A stretch of DNA of 64,000 nucleotides from assembly GCA_947494445.1 (NCBI GenBank), contig CANLVD010000004.1, forward strand, positions 1-64,000. Reading direction: 5' to 3'. Source of the stretch: an uncultured Paracoccaceae bacterium (GTDB lineage Bacteria; Pseudomonadota; Alphaproteobacteria; Rhodobacterales; Rhodobacteraceae). Positions 26,542 through 35,551 of the stretch are shown here, piece by piece. The first letter of the stretch is position 1, and the number at the start of each line of letters is the position of its first letter. Position numbers and translations under genes: made by a program. Under the pieces are notes generated by a model. The model worked only from the letters and a program-made list of their open reading frames with translations, ran no database searches and was not told the origin of the DNA.

Positions 26542-26970
26542 CTATTGAATGGTGATCTCGACCCTTTGGCCTTCACCTGTTGATCCGGGCACGCGCAGGA
26601 AATACCGCCCCGGCTTGATTGCAATGAACTCGATCTCCATCGTGCCTTCATCGTCAAACTCGACGCTGTCCAGCCCCAGCGGGCGGACCTCAAGGTCGTT
26701 GATCACGACCTCATTGATCCAGATCGCGCGGAAAAATCCGGGCCCCTCAAGACCCAGTTCACCGGTGCCGTCCGAGACGATCTCAACCTCATAGCCGGTG
26801 CCCGACTTCAACGTGATCGGCCCGTCCGCAAGCGGTTTGCCGACCGACAATGTGATCTCGGGCATCTCTTCCATATTCGTGCTCGACAGCAATCCGGCAA
26901 AGCCAAGATCATGCGCACCAGCACTTGTCGCCAAGCCAATCGCCGTTGCAGCACCCAGAAGATATTTCAT
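26542..26970 (-). CDS. periplasmic cupredoxin-like protein without copper ligands
   Basis: A 142-residue protein with a signal peptide (MKYLLGAATAIGLATSAGA) and a beta-sandwich-like domain with the cupredoxin-type end IKPGRYFLRVPGSTGEG. The Cys, Met and second His of a blue-copper site are missing, so it would not bind copper as plastocyanin does. The start ATG 26970 has AAGGAA seven bases upstream. It lies between the beta-propeller gene (17 bp) and the pentapeptide-repeat gene. I infer a structural or binding role in the periplasmic quinoprotein system. Confidence 0.65.
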   Translation of the reverse strand: MKYLLGAATAIGLATSAGAHDLGFAGLLSSTNMEEMPEITLSVGKPLADGPITLKSGTGYEVEIVSDGTGELGLEGPGFFRAIWINEVVINDLEVRPLGLDSVEFDDEGTMEIEFIAIKPGRYFLRVPGSTGEGQRVEITIQ

Positions 26971-26987
26971 GGTATGTTCCTTCAATT

Positions 26988-27959
26988 TCAGTTTGGAGAG
27001 ACGACAACGCCCCAGGGCTGTTGTCCCACTTGAATGGATTTCAACGCTTTCTGCGCGTCGACATCAATCACCGTGATGTCGTTGGAATTGCCGTTGGTGG
27101 TCAGCAGGTATTTCTCATCCGGTGTGAAATCGAGCTGCCAGACCCGCTGGCCAACAAGGATGTATTTGACCACTTCATTGGTCTCAACATCGATCACCGC
27201 GATCCGGTTCGCGGGGCCAAGTGCCACGAAAAGCCACTTGTTGTCCGAGGTCACCCGAAGGCCCACCGGCTGCAACCATTCAGGCTGCACATTGGGCACT
27301 TCAAAGCCGATCTTCGTCGTCAGAACCGGACCACCTTCAGCGTTGGGATCAATCACGCTGATCGTTCCACCGATTTCAGAGCTGACAAATAGCTTTGATC
27401 CATCTTGCGTGAAAATTGCATAGCGCGGGCGCTGATCGACAAGGATGTTGTGCTTGATCGCCAAATCCTCGGTGTCGATGAAATGCGCCATATTGGTCGT
27501 CTCTGAGGTGTTGATAACCCACTTTGTATCAGGGCTGATGGCCATGCCCTCAGGCTCGACGCCCACCGGGATTTCCGCCAGCACCGTACGGGTTTCAGTG
27601 TCCACGACTGTTACAAGGTTGTCGTCTTCATTCGACAGAAACAGCGGATTGCCCGACGGGTGAAGAACCGCCAGTTCCGGGTCCGGACCAGAGGGCAACG
27701 TATAGACCTCCTTGTAGGTCTCGGCGTCAAAGACCCGCACCAGATCATCGTCGGATGCGCAGACATAAAGCAGCTTCCCATCGGGGCTCATGGTGATGCC
27801 GCGCGGACGGTTGCCGCCGTGGAACTCGTCGATCACCTCCCAGCTGTCGCTTTCGATGACCGTGATCGTGTTGCTCTTCTCGTTCGAGACAAAGACCTTG
27901 TTGGCCAGCACCGGAGTGGCCAGCAGGCTTGTGGCGAACAGTAGGGACAATAGTTTCAT
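26988..27959 (-). CDS. PQQ-associated YVTN beta-propeller protein
   Basis: A 323-residue secreted beta-propeller protein (signal peptide MKLLSLLFATSLLATPVLA). It has seven or so YVTN-type blades, visible as repeats such as KVFVSNEKSNTITVIES, RPRGITMSPDGKLLYV, NPLFLSNEDDNLVTVVD and QVGQQPWGVVVS. It matches the quinoprotein-associated propeller family found beside PQQ dehydrogenases. The ATG 27959 lies one base after the stop of the upstream binding-protein gene. The family's role is not established; it may support quinoprotein assembly or electron transfer. Confidence 0.88.
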   Translation of the reverse strand: MKLLSLLFATSLLATPVLANKVFVSNEKSNTITVIESDSWEVIDEFHGGNRPRGITMSPDGKLLYVCASDDDLVRVFDAETYKEVYTLPSGPDPELAVLHPSGNPLFLSNEDDNLVTVVDTETRTVLAEIPVGVEPEGMAISPDTKWVINTSETTNMAHFIDTEDLAIKHNILVDQRPRYAIFTQDGSKLFVSSEIGGTISVIDPNAEGGPVLTTKIGFEVPNVQPEWLQPVGLRVTSDNKWLFVALGPANRIAVIDVETNEVVKYILVGQRVWQLDFTPDEKYLLTTNGNSNDITVIDVDAQKALKSIQVGQQPWGVVVSPN

Positions 27960-27960
27960 G

Positions 27961-29154
27961 TTAGCCATTTTCCTTGAATGCTGTGCATGTGCTCTCGGGC
28001 CGGTCATAGCCCAGCGTGTCGAGAGTTGAGGTCTGGTGCAGATACCCCTCCTGCGGAGAGACACTGACGGTGATCTTGCTGTCGTAGAGGATCAGCGGCT
28101 GGCGCAACTGACCGTTCCAGTCACGGAAATTCACCTTCTGGCCCTTGAAGGCCGCCAACTCGAATTTATCGCTCAGGATATAGTCGCGCAGGGTTGCGGC
28201 ATCGGCTGCATTGGTGCGGATCACAGCCTCGCCGATCACCCGGATTGCCAGCCAGACCTCGTAGTCAGCCTCCTGAACGTAGCGGCCAGACAGCCGCTCG
28301 AACCGGCGCTGATACTGGGTTGCACCCCAGGCCTCATGTGCAGGGTGAAAGGTCACCGGGCGCAATCCGGCAGAGCCCATGACCGGGCGCGGATCACTCA
28401 TGTGAAAGGGCAGGTACAGCCCGAAGACATTGCTGGCGTCCGCCGCCAGAACCACATCATGGCGGCCCATTTTCTGCGTAAAGAGCGGGATCTGCCGCTG
28501 CACCAGAACATGGCCCGTATCGGTCCGGCGCGATCCGCCGGTGTCCTCGAATTCCAGCGTCTCGGACAGACGTCCGCCAAACTTGGCCACCGCGCGTTTA
28601 TAGCTTTCGCCCAATGCCCGGTCTTCGGGGTTCGACCCGTGGATCAGAGCCATCCGGCTCCACTTTTTCCACATGGCAAACTGAACGGCTGCGTCGGCCA
28701 CCATGGCGTTGCTGGGTGCAATGTGCAGAAGGTTTGCCCGGCAGGCGTCATTGCGCAGCGCACTGCCGCGTGCGGTCGCATTAAGCACCAGAACCCCGTC
28801 GCCCGCCCGGTCTGCAAGCCGCAGGACGTCCCCGTCCCGCGCCATGACCACAAGCAGATCGAACCCTTCGGCCAAAATGGCATCGAGCGCAGCATCCGCG
28901 TCTTCAGGCGTCGTGGCTCGCTCGGTCACGGCAAACTCCATACCCAGGAAGCTGCCCGTTGTCTGGTTGTCTTCATTTGCCAGAACTGCACCGGCAAAGC
29001 CCAGGTCATCTGGTTTCAGATCAAAACGCGAGATCGGCAGGAGCTCGGGATAATCGATCCGCAGGATCGCCGTGCGCACCTCAAGCGCAAGCGCAGACCC
29101 CGCCGTCAGGACCAGAAGCAACATCCCGCAGAGAGCAGCAAATGCCGCCTTCAT
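27961..29154 (-). CDS. PQQ-dependent alcohol-dehydrogenase-associated ABC-type substrate-binding protein
   Basis: A 397-residue periplasmic binding protein (signal peptide residues about 1-24, ending ALALEV) of the family associated with PQQ-dependent alcohol oxidation. The receptor-type fold shows LLVVMARDGDVLRLADRAG and GHVLVQRQIPLFTQKMG. Neither an ABC ATPase nor a permease partner is adjacent in this window. The start ATG 29154 is preceded by GGGAGG; a TTG two codons upstream is the alternative. It is divergent from the SRPBCC gene with 138 bp between. The ligand is unknown. Confidence 0.85.
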   Translation of the reverse strand: MKAAFAALCGMLLLVLTAGSALALEVRTAILRIDYPELLPISRFDLKPDDLGFAGAVLANEDNQTTGSFLGMEFAVTERATTPEDADAALDAILAEGFDLLVVMARDGDVLRLADRAGDGVLVLNATARGSALRNDACRANLLHIAPSNAMVADAAVQFAMWKKWSRMALIHGSNPEDRALGESYKRAVAKFGGRLSETLEFEDTGGSRRTDTGHVLVQRQIPLFTQKMGRHDVVLAADASNVFGLYLPFHMSDPRPVMGSAGLRPVTFHPAHEAWGATQYQRRFERLSGRYVQEADYEVWLAIRVIGEAVIRTNAADAATLRDYILSDKFELAAFKGQKVNFRDWNGQLRQPLILYDSKITVSVSPQEGYLHQTSTLDTLGYDRPESTCTAFKENG

Positions 29155-29292
29155 TCCCAAACCTCCCCATTATTTGGTCTTGTCGCACAACACTGCCTGA
29201 CCCTACCGGACCCGCAAACCGATACTTTTGGATCATTGCGGGGGGCATCGGCCCCGGTAGCATCCTGACAACGTCTATGGAGGAACCAACAG

Positions 29293-29832
29293 ATGAACAG
29301 ACGACAGCTGCTTGGCGCTGTTGCGGTGGGCCTGATGCTCCCGTCACTGGCGCTTGCGCATGGCCCGACACGGCAAAAAGTCACCCTGACACAAGAGTTC
29401 GCGGCGACCCCTGAAGAGGTCTGGGAGGTTGTCGGCAATTTTCAGGACATGAGCTGGCATCCGGCGGTGCATTCCTCAACCGGTGAGGGCGGCAATGACA
29501 TTGACGCGACCCGCGTACTGACATTGGGTGCCGAGGGGGGCCCGACGATCTCGGAGATCCTCTACAAGTTTTCTGACGAGAAGATGAGCTATTCCTACCG
29601 CATCACGGATGTGAAGGTCGAAGTTCTGCCGGTGACGAACTACTCGGCCCATATCACAGTCAAGCCTGTTGATGGCGGGGGGGCGCTGATCGAATGGCGC
29701 GGTGCGTTCTATCGGGGTTACCCAAACAACGATCCACCGCCCGAACTGAACGACGAGGCAGCAATTGCTGCCGTTACTGGCGTGTATCAGGCCGGTCTTG
29801 ATGCGCTTGCTGCGCGTTTTGCAGGGAATTAA
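29293..29832 (+). CDS. SRPBCC (START-like) family periplasmic protein
   Basis: A 179-residue protein with a signal peptide (residues about 1-22, ending LALAHG) followed by a START/Bet v1-like helix-grip domain. The domain is recognised by TPEEVWEVVGNFQDMSWHP and SYSYRITDVKVEVLPVTNY. The family binds hydrophobic ligands. It begins a plus-strand run with a beta-propeller and a SoxYZ-like carrier, within the quinoprotein island. The ATG 29293 follows GGAGGAACC. A PQQ-related or lipidic ligand is possible but not shown. Confidence 0.82.
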   Translation: MNRRQLLGAVAVGLMLPSLALAHGPTRQKVTLTQEFAATPEEVWEVVGNFQDMSWHPAVHSSTGEGGNDIDATRVLTLGAEGGPTISEILYKFSDEKMSYSYRITDVKVEVLPVTNYSAHITVKPVDGGGALIEWRGAFYRGYPNNDPPPELNDEAAIAAVTGVYQAGLDALAARFAGN

Positions 29833-30763
29833 GCAACCACTCTCCCTGATGTTCACCCTTGCCGCCACTGCATTGGCGGCGGGGGATTTTGCCTATGTGA
29901 CCAACCAGAATTCCAGCGATCTGAGCATTCTCGATCTTGACGCAGGCCGGGAGGTCGCACGGGTGCCGGTGCCGGGCAATCCTGCAGGCGTTACCCTTTC
30001 GGTGGCCCGGGATGCGGTCTACACCGTCAGCCCCGAGACCAAGACCGTCGCGCGCCACACACTCGATGGCGCTTTTCACAGCCGGATCATCCTTGAGGGC
30101 GGCCCCATCGGGATCGCACTGGATGAGGCCCGCGACAGACTTTTCGTCAGCGACTGGTACAATGCCCGCATCTGGGTCCTGTCCGCTGATGACCTGAGCC
30201 TGCAAGCCACGCTTCAGACCGGAAGCGCACCCGCAGGCCTTGCCGTTTCGCCTGATGGGCGCTGGGTCGTCTCGGCGGACCGTGATGCCGATCAACTTTC
30301 CGTGTTCTCCGCAGCTGATCTGAGCCTGCATCTGCGCGCGTCCGTGGGCATTCGGCCATTTGCCGTGACTTTCGGACCGAAGGGGCGGATCTTCTCGGCA
30401 GACGTGGGATCAGACGCCCTGAGCGTGGTTGATGCGCAAACCGGCAAGTTGCTGACCACCCTGCCGGTCGGCGATCGTCCCTATGGCGTGGCCTTCGCGC
30501 AAGGCAAGGGATTTGTCTCAAACCAGTATGCCGACACGCTCAGCGTCTTTGACCTAGACAGCCTGAAAATGCTATCTGAACTTGATGTTGGTGAATATCC
30601 TGAAGGAATCGGCGCGACCTCCGATGGCAAGACTATTGTGGTGGCAAACTGGTTCTCGAACACGGTCAGTCTGATTGATGTCGCCAGCCTGACCGTGCGG
30701 GCAGAAATAGAAACCGGCGATGGACCGAGGGCTTTTGGAACCTTTCTGGCCGCCAGGAAATAG
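29801..30763 (+). CDS. second YVTN beta-propeller protein
   Basis: A 320-residue beta-propeller of the YVTN type whose N-terminus (RLLRVLQGIKQ then PLSLMFTLAATALAAG) looks like a signal peptide. The start at ATG 29801 is chosen because it keeps a basic n-region; it overlaps the SRPBCC gene by 32 bases. ATG 29849 would remove that region. Repeats include DFAYVTNQNSSDLSILDLD, RLFVSDWYNARIWVLSA and GFVSNQYADTLSVFDLD. Paralogous in type to the propeller at 26988-27959. Role unknown. Confidence 0.85.
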   Translation: MRLLRVLQGIKQPLSLMFTLAATALAAGDFAYVTNQNSSDLSILDLDAGREVARVPVPGNPAGVTLSVARDAVYTVSPETKTVARHTLDGAFHSRIILEGGPIGIALDEARDRLFVSDWYNARIWVLSADDLSLQATLQTGSAPAGLAVSPDGRWVVSADRDADQLSVFSAADLSLHLRASVGIRPFAVTFGPKGRIFSADVGSDALSVVDAQTGKLLTTLPVGDRPYGVAFAQGKGFVSNQYADTLSVFDLDSLKMLSELDVGEYPEGIGATSDGKTIVVANWFSNTVSLIDVASLTVRAEIETGDGPRAFGTFLAARK

Positions 30764-30777
30764 GGATGGAGTAAAGA

Positions 30778-31599
30778 ATGAAGACGACGACCCTGATGAT
30801 CTCCGCTATGGCGATGGCTCTGGCCAATCCCGTAATCGCGGCCAACGAGACATGGCAGGACTTGCGCGAAGCGCTGTTCGAGGACAGGGTTCTGACGCCT
30901 GCCGACAAGTCCATCGTGATTGATGCGCCCTATCGCTCGCAGGAAGACGCGCGCACACGGATCGGTGCTCATATCAAACCGCCACAGGGCCGCTACATCG
31001 GCAAGGTGACGCTGGTTCTGGACGAAAATCCGATGCCCGTTTCGGCCGTGTTCTCCTTCGACCAGCCGGTGCCGACATTCCAGTTCGAAGTGACCATGCG
31101 GGTCAACGGCCCGACGCCCCTGCACATCGTGGCGGAAACCACGGATGGTCAGCTTTACGTGGCCGAGACCTTCGTGAAGACCTCCGGCCAGGGTGCCTGC
31201 TCAGCCCCTCCGGGGACCGATGAGGAACTGGCGCTGGCCACCTTAGGCAACATGGCGATCAGCATCAGCGAGTTGGATGCGGCCAATACGCTGGAAGACC
31301 AGATGGCCGCGCCCAGCGTCGTGCCCGACAAGAAGGTTGACCTTGAGATTTCCCACCCAAGCCATTCCGGCATGCAGATGGACCAGATCTCGCTCCTGTT
31401 CATCCCGATGCGCTATATCGAGAATGTCGAGATTGATCTCGATGGCCAGGGTTTCGTTGATGTGACCGGGTCAATCTCGCTGAGCGAGAACCCGCGCCTG
31501 AGCCTGTCGGTGCCCGGCGAGACCAATAATGTAGACGTGACGATGACTGACACGGACGGGACGGTCAGCAAGGCGAGCAAATCTCTGGCCGGGTTCTGA
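30778..31599 (+). CDS. quinoprotein-associated SoxYZ-like carrier (copy 1)
   Basis: A 273-residue secreted SoxY-SoxZ fusion-like protein (signal peptide residues about 1-22, ending PVIAAN). The N-terminal SoxY-like part ends in a lone Cys at about residue 141 (GACSAPPG), the equivalent of the swinging-arm cysteine of SoxY. The SoxZ-like part includes HPSHSGMQMDQISLLF and GSISLSENPRLS. This family occurs in quinoprotein-dehydrogenase clusters rather than sulphur-oxidation ones. It starts 14 bp after the propeller gene. A paralogue lies at 39837-40649. Confidence 0.88.
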   Translation: MKTTTLMISAMAMALANPVIAANETWQDLREALFEDRVLTPADKSIVIDAPYRSQEDARTRIGAHIKPPQGRYIGKVTLVLDENPMPVSAVFSFDQPVPTFQFEVTMRVNGPTPLHIVAETTDGQLYVAETFVKTSGQGACSAPPGTDEELALATLGNMAISISELDAANTLEDQMAAPSVVPDKKVDLEISHPSHSGMQMDQISLLFIPMRYIENVEIDLDGQGFVDVTGSISLSENPRLSLSVPGETNNVDVTMTDTDGTVSKASKSLAGF

Positions 31600-31619
31600 G
31601 ATCCAGTCCTTGCGAATTT

Positions 31620-31646
31620 GAGTATTTATGGAAAATCGAAGCCGGG
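31620..31646 (-). repeat. 27-bp dispersed repeat, copy A
   Basis: On the minus strand this is CCCGGCTTCGATTTTCCATA followed by AATACTC. It agrees with copy B (40652-40678) at 23 of 27 positions. Both copies lie between the end of a SoxYZ-like gene and a convergent gene end, so a shared 3'-end or transcription-stop function is plausible. Confidence 0.55.
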
Positions 31647-31651
31647 CGCTG

Positions 31652-32194
31652 TCAGCCTTCGGGTTCGCGCGCGACCTCTTGGGTCGGGTGATCCATGAAG
31701 GTCCAGCCGTCGGTGCCTTCGGGATACCAGAAGACGCGGGTATAGCCGTAACCAAGCGCGCGTTTTGCGGCATTGTAGGACATCCAGCACTCCTCAAGGC
31801 AGAAGAACACGACCGGGGCATCAGCATCGCCTCCGGTTGCCTTTGACAGGCCTGTCTTGAAATAGGCGTCTGTCACATCGGCAATCGCGCCATAGCCCAC
31901 ATTGGGCAGCCAGATCGCACCGGGTATCGAATGGCGGGGTTTCTCGCGCCAGATCGTGCCCTCGGGCAGTTTCGAGGGCTTTGGGGGACGCGGCAAGACA
32001 TCGATGAACGCCACGCGGCCGGTGGCCCAGAGCGCATGTGCTGCATCCGTGTCCACCACGATGCCGCCTTCAAGTGTGATCGGCACCGGACCGCGATAAT
32101 GGTCCATTCTGTAGCCGTCAGGCTCGGACACCGGCTGGGCGACACTGTGCGAGGCGAGAACCAGCCCCAGCACCAGCGTGCCCGCCCGGATCAT
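31652..32194 (-). CDS. PQQ-associated CXXCW-motif rhodanese-like protein
   Basis: A 180-residue secreted protein (signal peptide residues about 1-19, ending SHSVAQ) with a rhodanese-like fold. The family motif is seen near residue 130 (FFCLEECWMSYNAAKRALGY), with the two Cys and the Trp in place. It is the quinoprotein-catabolism-associated CXXCW family. The ATG at 32194 overlaps the stop of the XoxJ-like gene, which ends at 32191. Function unproven; a role in redox or sulphur chemistry beside the SoxYZ-like carriers is inference. Confidence 0.88.
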   Translation of the reverse strand: MIRAGTLVLGLVLASHSVAQPVSEPDGYRMDHYRGPVPITLEGGIVVDTDAAHALWATGRVAFIDVLPRPPKPSKLPEGTIWREKPRHSIPGAIWLPNVGYGAIADVTDAYFKTGLSKATGGDADAPVVFFCLEECWMSYNAAKRALGYGYTRVFWYPEGTDGWTFMDHPTQEVAREPEG

Positions 32195-33036
32195 TGGCCG
32201 AGCACTTTCACACCATCCCCGAAGTCGGTCATCAAAGGCACGCCAGCATCTGTCAGGATCGCGTTGATCTCGTCCTGATTGCGCCGGATGAGCGAGTTGA
32301 GCTTGCGTTTCCAGACCTTCTCGTTCTGACGCACCCCCATGGTGATGCGGAAGAACAAGCGCGGTGGCAACTCCTCTTTGATCAGCGGGATCACCTTGTA
32401 GCCGGGATAGTCAGACTTCACCATGGGACCGGCGATCGGCCCCCAGAGGATTGCGCCGTCAATCTCGCCTGCCTTCAGATCATTGAGCATATCAATTGCA
32501 GGGCTTTCATGGCGCCGGTCAACCACCAGATTATACGCCTTGGCCTTCAGGAGCAGCCGGTTTCGCGCCATGTGGGTGGCCGGTGGTGAACCTGCGATGA
32601 TCCCCAGCGACTTGCCCTGCAATGCCGGATCAGACAGCGCGGTCACACCCGCCATGTCGCCATCTTCGGGCACAACGAGCGTGTAGGCCGAAGTGAAATA
32701 GTGATTGGTGTTCAGAACCATCTCGTGGCCCTGAGCATAACCGATCACCACATCGCATTTGTTGATCCTCAGCGTGTTGCGGATGAACCCTGTCGCCATC
32801 GGATACCAGCTGTACTGCACCGGCAATCCCAGCTTGTCGGCAAACATCTCCGCCAGCTTGTTCTCAAAGCCCGCGCCATTTTCATGGGACATCGGCAGGT
32901 TGGCAGGATCAGCGCAGACCCGGAAGGCCACCTTGGAGACCAGATCCGAAGTTTGTGCAAAAACGCTCCCGGTGGTCAGACCGAGAGCGCAAACGAGTGT
33001 CAGGACAAGTGTTTTAGCCGAGGCAGGCATTTTCAT
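32191..33036 (-). CDS. xoxJ: XoxJ-type periplasmic binding protein
   Basis: A 281-residue secreted protein (signal peptide about 1-27, ending GSVFAQ) with the ABC-type amino-acid-binding-like fold. It shows FRVCADPANLPMSHENGAG and LDAAP-type blocks, and GAILWGPIAGPMVKSDYP. It matches the MxaJ/XoxJ family, which binds and is thought to activate the methanol dehydrogenase. The order xoxF-xoxG-xoxJ is standard. The start ATG 33036 overlaps the xoxG end by 23 bases, indicating one transcript. Confidence 0.9.
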   Translation of the reverse strand: MKMPASAKTLVLTLVCALGLTTGSVFAQTSDLVSKVAFRVCADPANLPMSHENGAGFENKLAEMFADKLGLPVQYSWYPMATGFIRNTLRINKCDVVIGYAQGHEMVLNTNHYFTSAYTLVVPEDGDMAGVTALSDPALQGKSLGIIAGSPPATHMARNRLLLKAKAYNLVVDRRHESPAIDMLNDLKAGEIDGAILWGPIAGPMVKSDYPGYKVIPLIKEELPPRLFFRITMGVRQNEKVWKRKLNSLIRRNQDEINAILTDAGVPLMTDFGDGVKVLGQ

Positions 33037-33535
33037 CCGCCCTGATTACATCGGATTTCGCCTCTTTCGCGCGGGGTCGCCCACGGGGAACAGCCTCTGT
33101 ACCGCGCGCCTTGAGGTAGACGTAAATGTCATCAAGGTAGCACATCACGTTGGCGTTCTCGCCAAAGGCGGGCATCACGCTGTCACCACCGCCGCCACGA
33201 ACAACCTTGCGGCCGTTGGTCACGACGTCGACGAAATCATAGTAATCCATGTCGATGGCCGAGTTCTTCAGCGCCGGCGCGTAGGTCGAGCCTTCTCCCT
33301 CGGGGCCGTGACAGACATGGCATTCGGAATGGTAGCGGCGGAAGCCGGAATAGGTCAGCCAGTCGATGGTGCCATCTTCCTGAATGTTGTAGGTGGGCAC
33401 GTCATCTTCTGTGAAGTAGCGACCGTCCTCGGAATAGGCGGCCGTGATGTTGTCGATATCTTCGGTCACGGCTGTCTGGGCAAAGGCAAGTGCCAGGCCG
33501 GACATCAAAACAAGGGCGGATACGCGCATCTTCAT
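33014..33535 (-). CDS. xoxG: XoxG-type c-type cytochrome, electron acceptor of XoxF
   Basis: A 173-residue secreted cytochrome c (signal peptide residues about 1-20). The haem motif is C72-H-V-C75-H76 in SECHVCHGPEGEG. The likely axial Met is in DSVMPAFGEN, and MCYLDDIYVYLKARGTEAVP gives the methanol-metabolism-related cytochrome family end. It would accept electrons from XoxF. It is 65 bp downstream of xoxF with a strong hairpin between them. The C-terminal 30 residues are charged and hydrophilic. Confidence 0.93.
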   Translation of the reverse strand: MKMRVSALVLMSGLALAFAQTAVTEDIDNITAAYSEDGRYFTEDDVPTYNIQEDGTIDWLTYSGFRRYHSECHVCHGPEGEGSTYAPALKNSAIDMDYYDFVDVVTNGRKVVRGGGGDSVMPAFGENANVMCYLDDIYVYLKARGTEAVPRGRPRAKEAKSDVIRADENACLG

Positions 33536-33540
33536 TCCTC

Positions 33541-33586
33541 AAAAAGGGGTTGGGGGAGACCGGCGCGCGTCATGCGCGCACCGGTC
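33541..33586 (-). terminator. Stem-loop between xoxF and xoxG (attenuator-like)
   Basis: On the minus-strand transcript, GACCGGUGCGCG pairs with CGCGCGCCGGUC in a 12-bp stem with one U-G wobble (arms at 33575-33586 and 33558-33569). It is followed by a C/A stretch and a U-tract at 33545-33541. The position between the dehydrogenase and its cytochrome suggests a partial terminator that keeps xoxF mRNA in excess. Confidence 0.65.
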
Positions 33587-33600
33587 AAAGTCACTTTGGA

Positions 33601-35403
33601 TCAGTCTGGCAGCTTGAACACTGTCAACTGACCACCCAGAGCGGTGTAGTCGCTGAGGGCTGCATAGCCACCCACAGCACCCAGGCCGTCATTGGGGTTG
33701 GTCAGACCGGCTGCAAGGCCGATACCTGCCCAGCCGCCAACACCTGACAGGATGCCGACATACTGTTTTCCACCGGAAGTGTAGGTCATCACGTTGCCGA
33801 TGATGCCTGATGGGGTTTTGAACTTGTAAAGCTCTTCACCCGTGTTGGCATCAACCGCCTTGAGGAACCCTTCCAGCGTGCCGTAGAACACGACGTCGCC
33901 AGCAGTTGCCAGAGCACCGGACCAAACAGAGAACTGCTCAGGCAGGGACCAGACGATCTCACCTTTTTTACCATCCCAAGCGATGAAGTTACCCATGCCA
34001 CCATGACTGTCGCTTGGTGGGTACATGGCCAATGTCGCGCCAACGTAAGGCTGACCGGCAGTGTAGGAGACGCGGAACGGCTCGTAATCCATGCACACGT
34101 GGTTGGTCGGAACGTAGAACAGTTCAGTCTTGGGCGAGTAAGCCGCTGGCTGCTGGTCTTTTGTTCCCAGAGCTGCCGGACAGATATTGGTGGAGTTTAC
34201 GTCTTCACCATTCTGCTCGGTCGAGTACTGAGCCACAACCTGAGGACGACCATACTGATCGGACGATTTGTCCATCTCAACATGGGTTGCCCAGTTCACA
34301 ACCGGATCGAACTTCTCAGCCACCAGCAATTCGCCGGTCTCACGGTCCATTGTGTAGCCAAAGCCGTTACGGTCGAAGTGGGTCAGAAGCTTGCGAGCTT
34401 CGCCGTTGATGGCCTGATCGGTCAGGATCATTTCGTTGATGCCATCATAATCCCACTCGTCATGCGGGGTCATCTGGTAGAACCACTTGGCCATTCCGGT
34501 GTCCGCATCACGGGCCATGATGGTCATGGACCAACGGTTGTCACCAGGACGCTGGGCAGGGTTCCAGGTCGATGGGTTACCCGTGCCGTAGTAGACCAGG
34601 TTCAGGTCTGGATCGTAGGAATACCAGCCCCATGTGGTGCCGCCACCGATTTTCCACTGGTCGCCTTCCCAAGTGTTTGTACCTGAGTTTTCGCCAACAG
34701 GCTCACCCAGATGGGTGGTTGCTGCCGGATCAACGAGGATATCGCTGTCTGGGCCCATGGAATAAGCGCGCCATGCCTGGCTGCCGTCTGCGGTGTTGTA
34801 GGCAGTCACAGAACCGCGCACACCGAATTCACCACCAGAAATGCCGACAATGATCTTGTCCTTGACGGGCAGAACGGTCGCTGTGTTGGTCTCACCGATG
34901 GCTGGATCGCCATTCTTCACGGACCAGTTGACAGCACCGGTCTTGGCGTCGAGCGCCACGATCGTGGTGTCTGCCTGATGCAAATAGATCTGACCATTGG
35001 AATATGCGACGCCACGGTTGACCGTGTCACAGCACATTACAGGGATCACATCGGGGTCCTGCTTTGGCTCGTACTTCCACAGGATCTTGCCTTCGTTTGA
35101 CAGGTCCAGTGCATAGACGATGTTGGGGAACGGTGTATGAACATACATCGTCTCGCCAATCACCAGAGGAGAGCCCTCATGGCCGCGCAGAACACCGGTT
35201 GAGAATGTCCAGGCCACCTGCAGGTCGCCAACATTGTCGCGGTTGATCTGGTCGAGTTCGGAATAGCGCGTGTTCGCGTAATCCCCTGTCTGGATGGCCC
35301 AGTTATTCGGGTTGTCCATCTTGGTCTGCAAATCGTCATTCGCGGTCGCCATACCGGCTGCGCAAATTGCGACGGCAGAGGTCAAAGCGGTTAGCTTTTT
35401 CAT
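33601..35403 (-). CDS. xoxF: lanthanide-dependent methanol dehydrogenase XoxF (PQQ quinoprotein)
   Basis: A 600-residue PQQ quinoprotein (signal peptide about 1-22, ending GMATAND) that oxidises methanol to formaldehyde in the periplasm. The vicinal cysteines C124-C125 ([11 protein letters not shown]) form the PQQ-stacking disulfide ring. Metal ligands appear as E192 (GGEFGVRG), N276 (TGNPS), catalytic D318 and the extra D320 (WDYDG). The Asp pair D-Y-D is the lanthanide signature of XoxF that separates it from calcium-type MxaF. The length is normal. xoxG and xoxJ follow in the same operon; a 148-bp gap holds its promoter. Confidence 0.97.
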   Translation of the reverse strand: MKKLTALTSAVAICAAGMATANDDLQTKMDNPNNWAIQTGDYANTRYSELDQINRDNVGDLQVAWTFSTGVLRGHEGSPLVIGETMYVHTPFPNIVYALDLSNEGKILWKYEPKQDPDVIPVMCCDTVNRGVAYSNGQIYLHQADTTIVALDAKTGAVNWSVKNGDPAIGETNTATVLPVKDKIIVGISGGEFGVRGSVTAYNTADGSQAWRAYSMGPDSDILVDPAATTHLGEPVGENSGTNTWEGDQWKIGGGTTWGWYSYDPDLNLVYYGTGNPSTWNPAQRPGDNRWSMTIMARDADTGMAKWFYQMTPHDEWDYDGINEMILTDQAINGEARKLLTHFDRNGFGYTMDRETGELLVAEKFDPVVNWATHVEMDKSSDQYGRPQVVAQYSTEQNGEDVNSTNICPAALGTKDQQPAAYSPKTELFYVPTNHVCMDYEPFRVSYTAGQPYVGATLAMYPPSDSHGGMGNFIAWDGKKGEIVWSLPEQFSVWSGALATAGDVVFYGTLEGFLKAVDANTGEELYKFKTPSGIIGNVMTYTSGGKQYVGILSGVGGWAGIGLAAGLTNPNDGLGAVGGYAALSDYTALGGQLTVFKLPD

Positions 35404-35551
35404 TACCTTCTCCCTAGTTGAAATTTAACAGAACCCGGGCAGATACACGCCCACACAAAGCGATTGAAATTGTGGCTCCGTTTTCGTAACCGGGATGCGC
35501 CTGAGGCCTATCAAAACTTTGGGCACCACCGGATGGTAATCGCTTGTCTCC

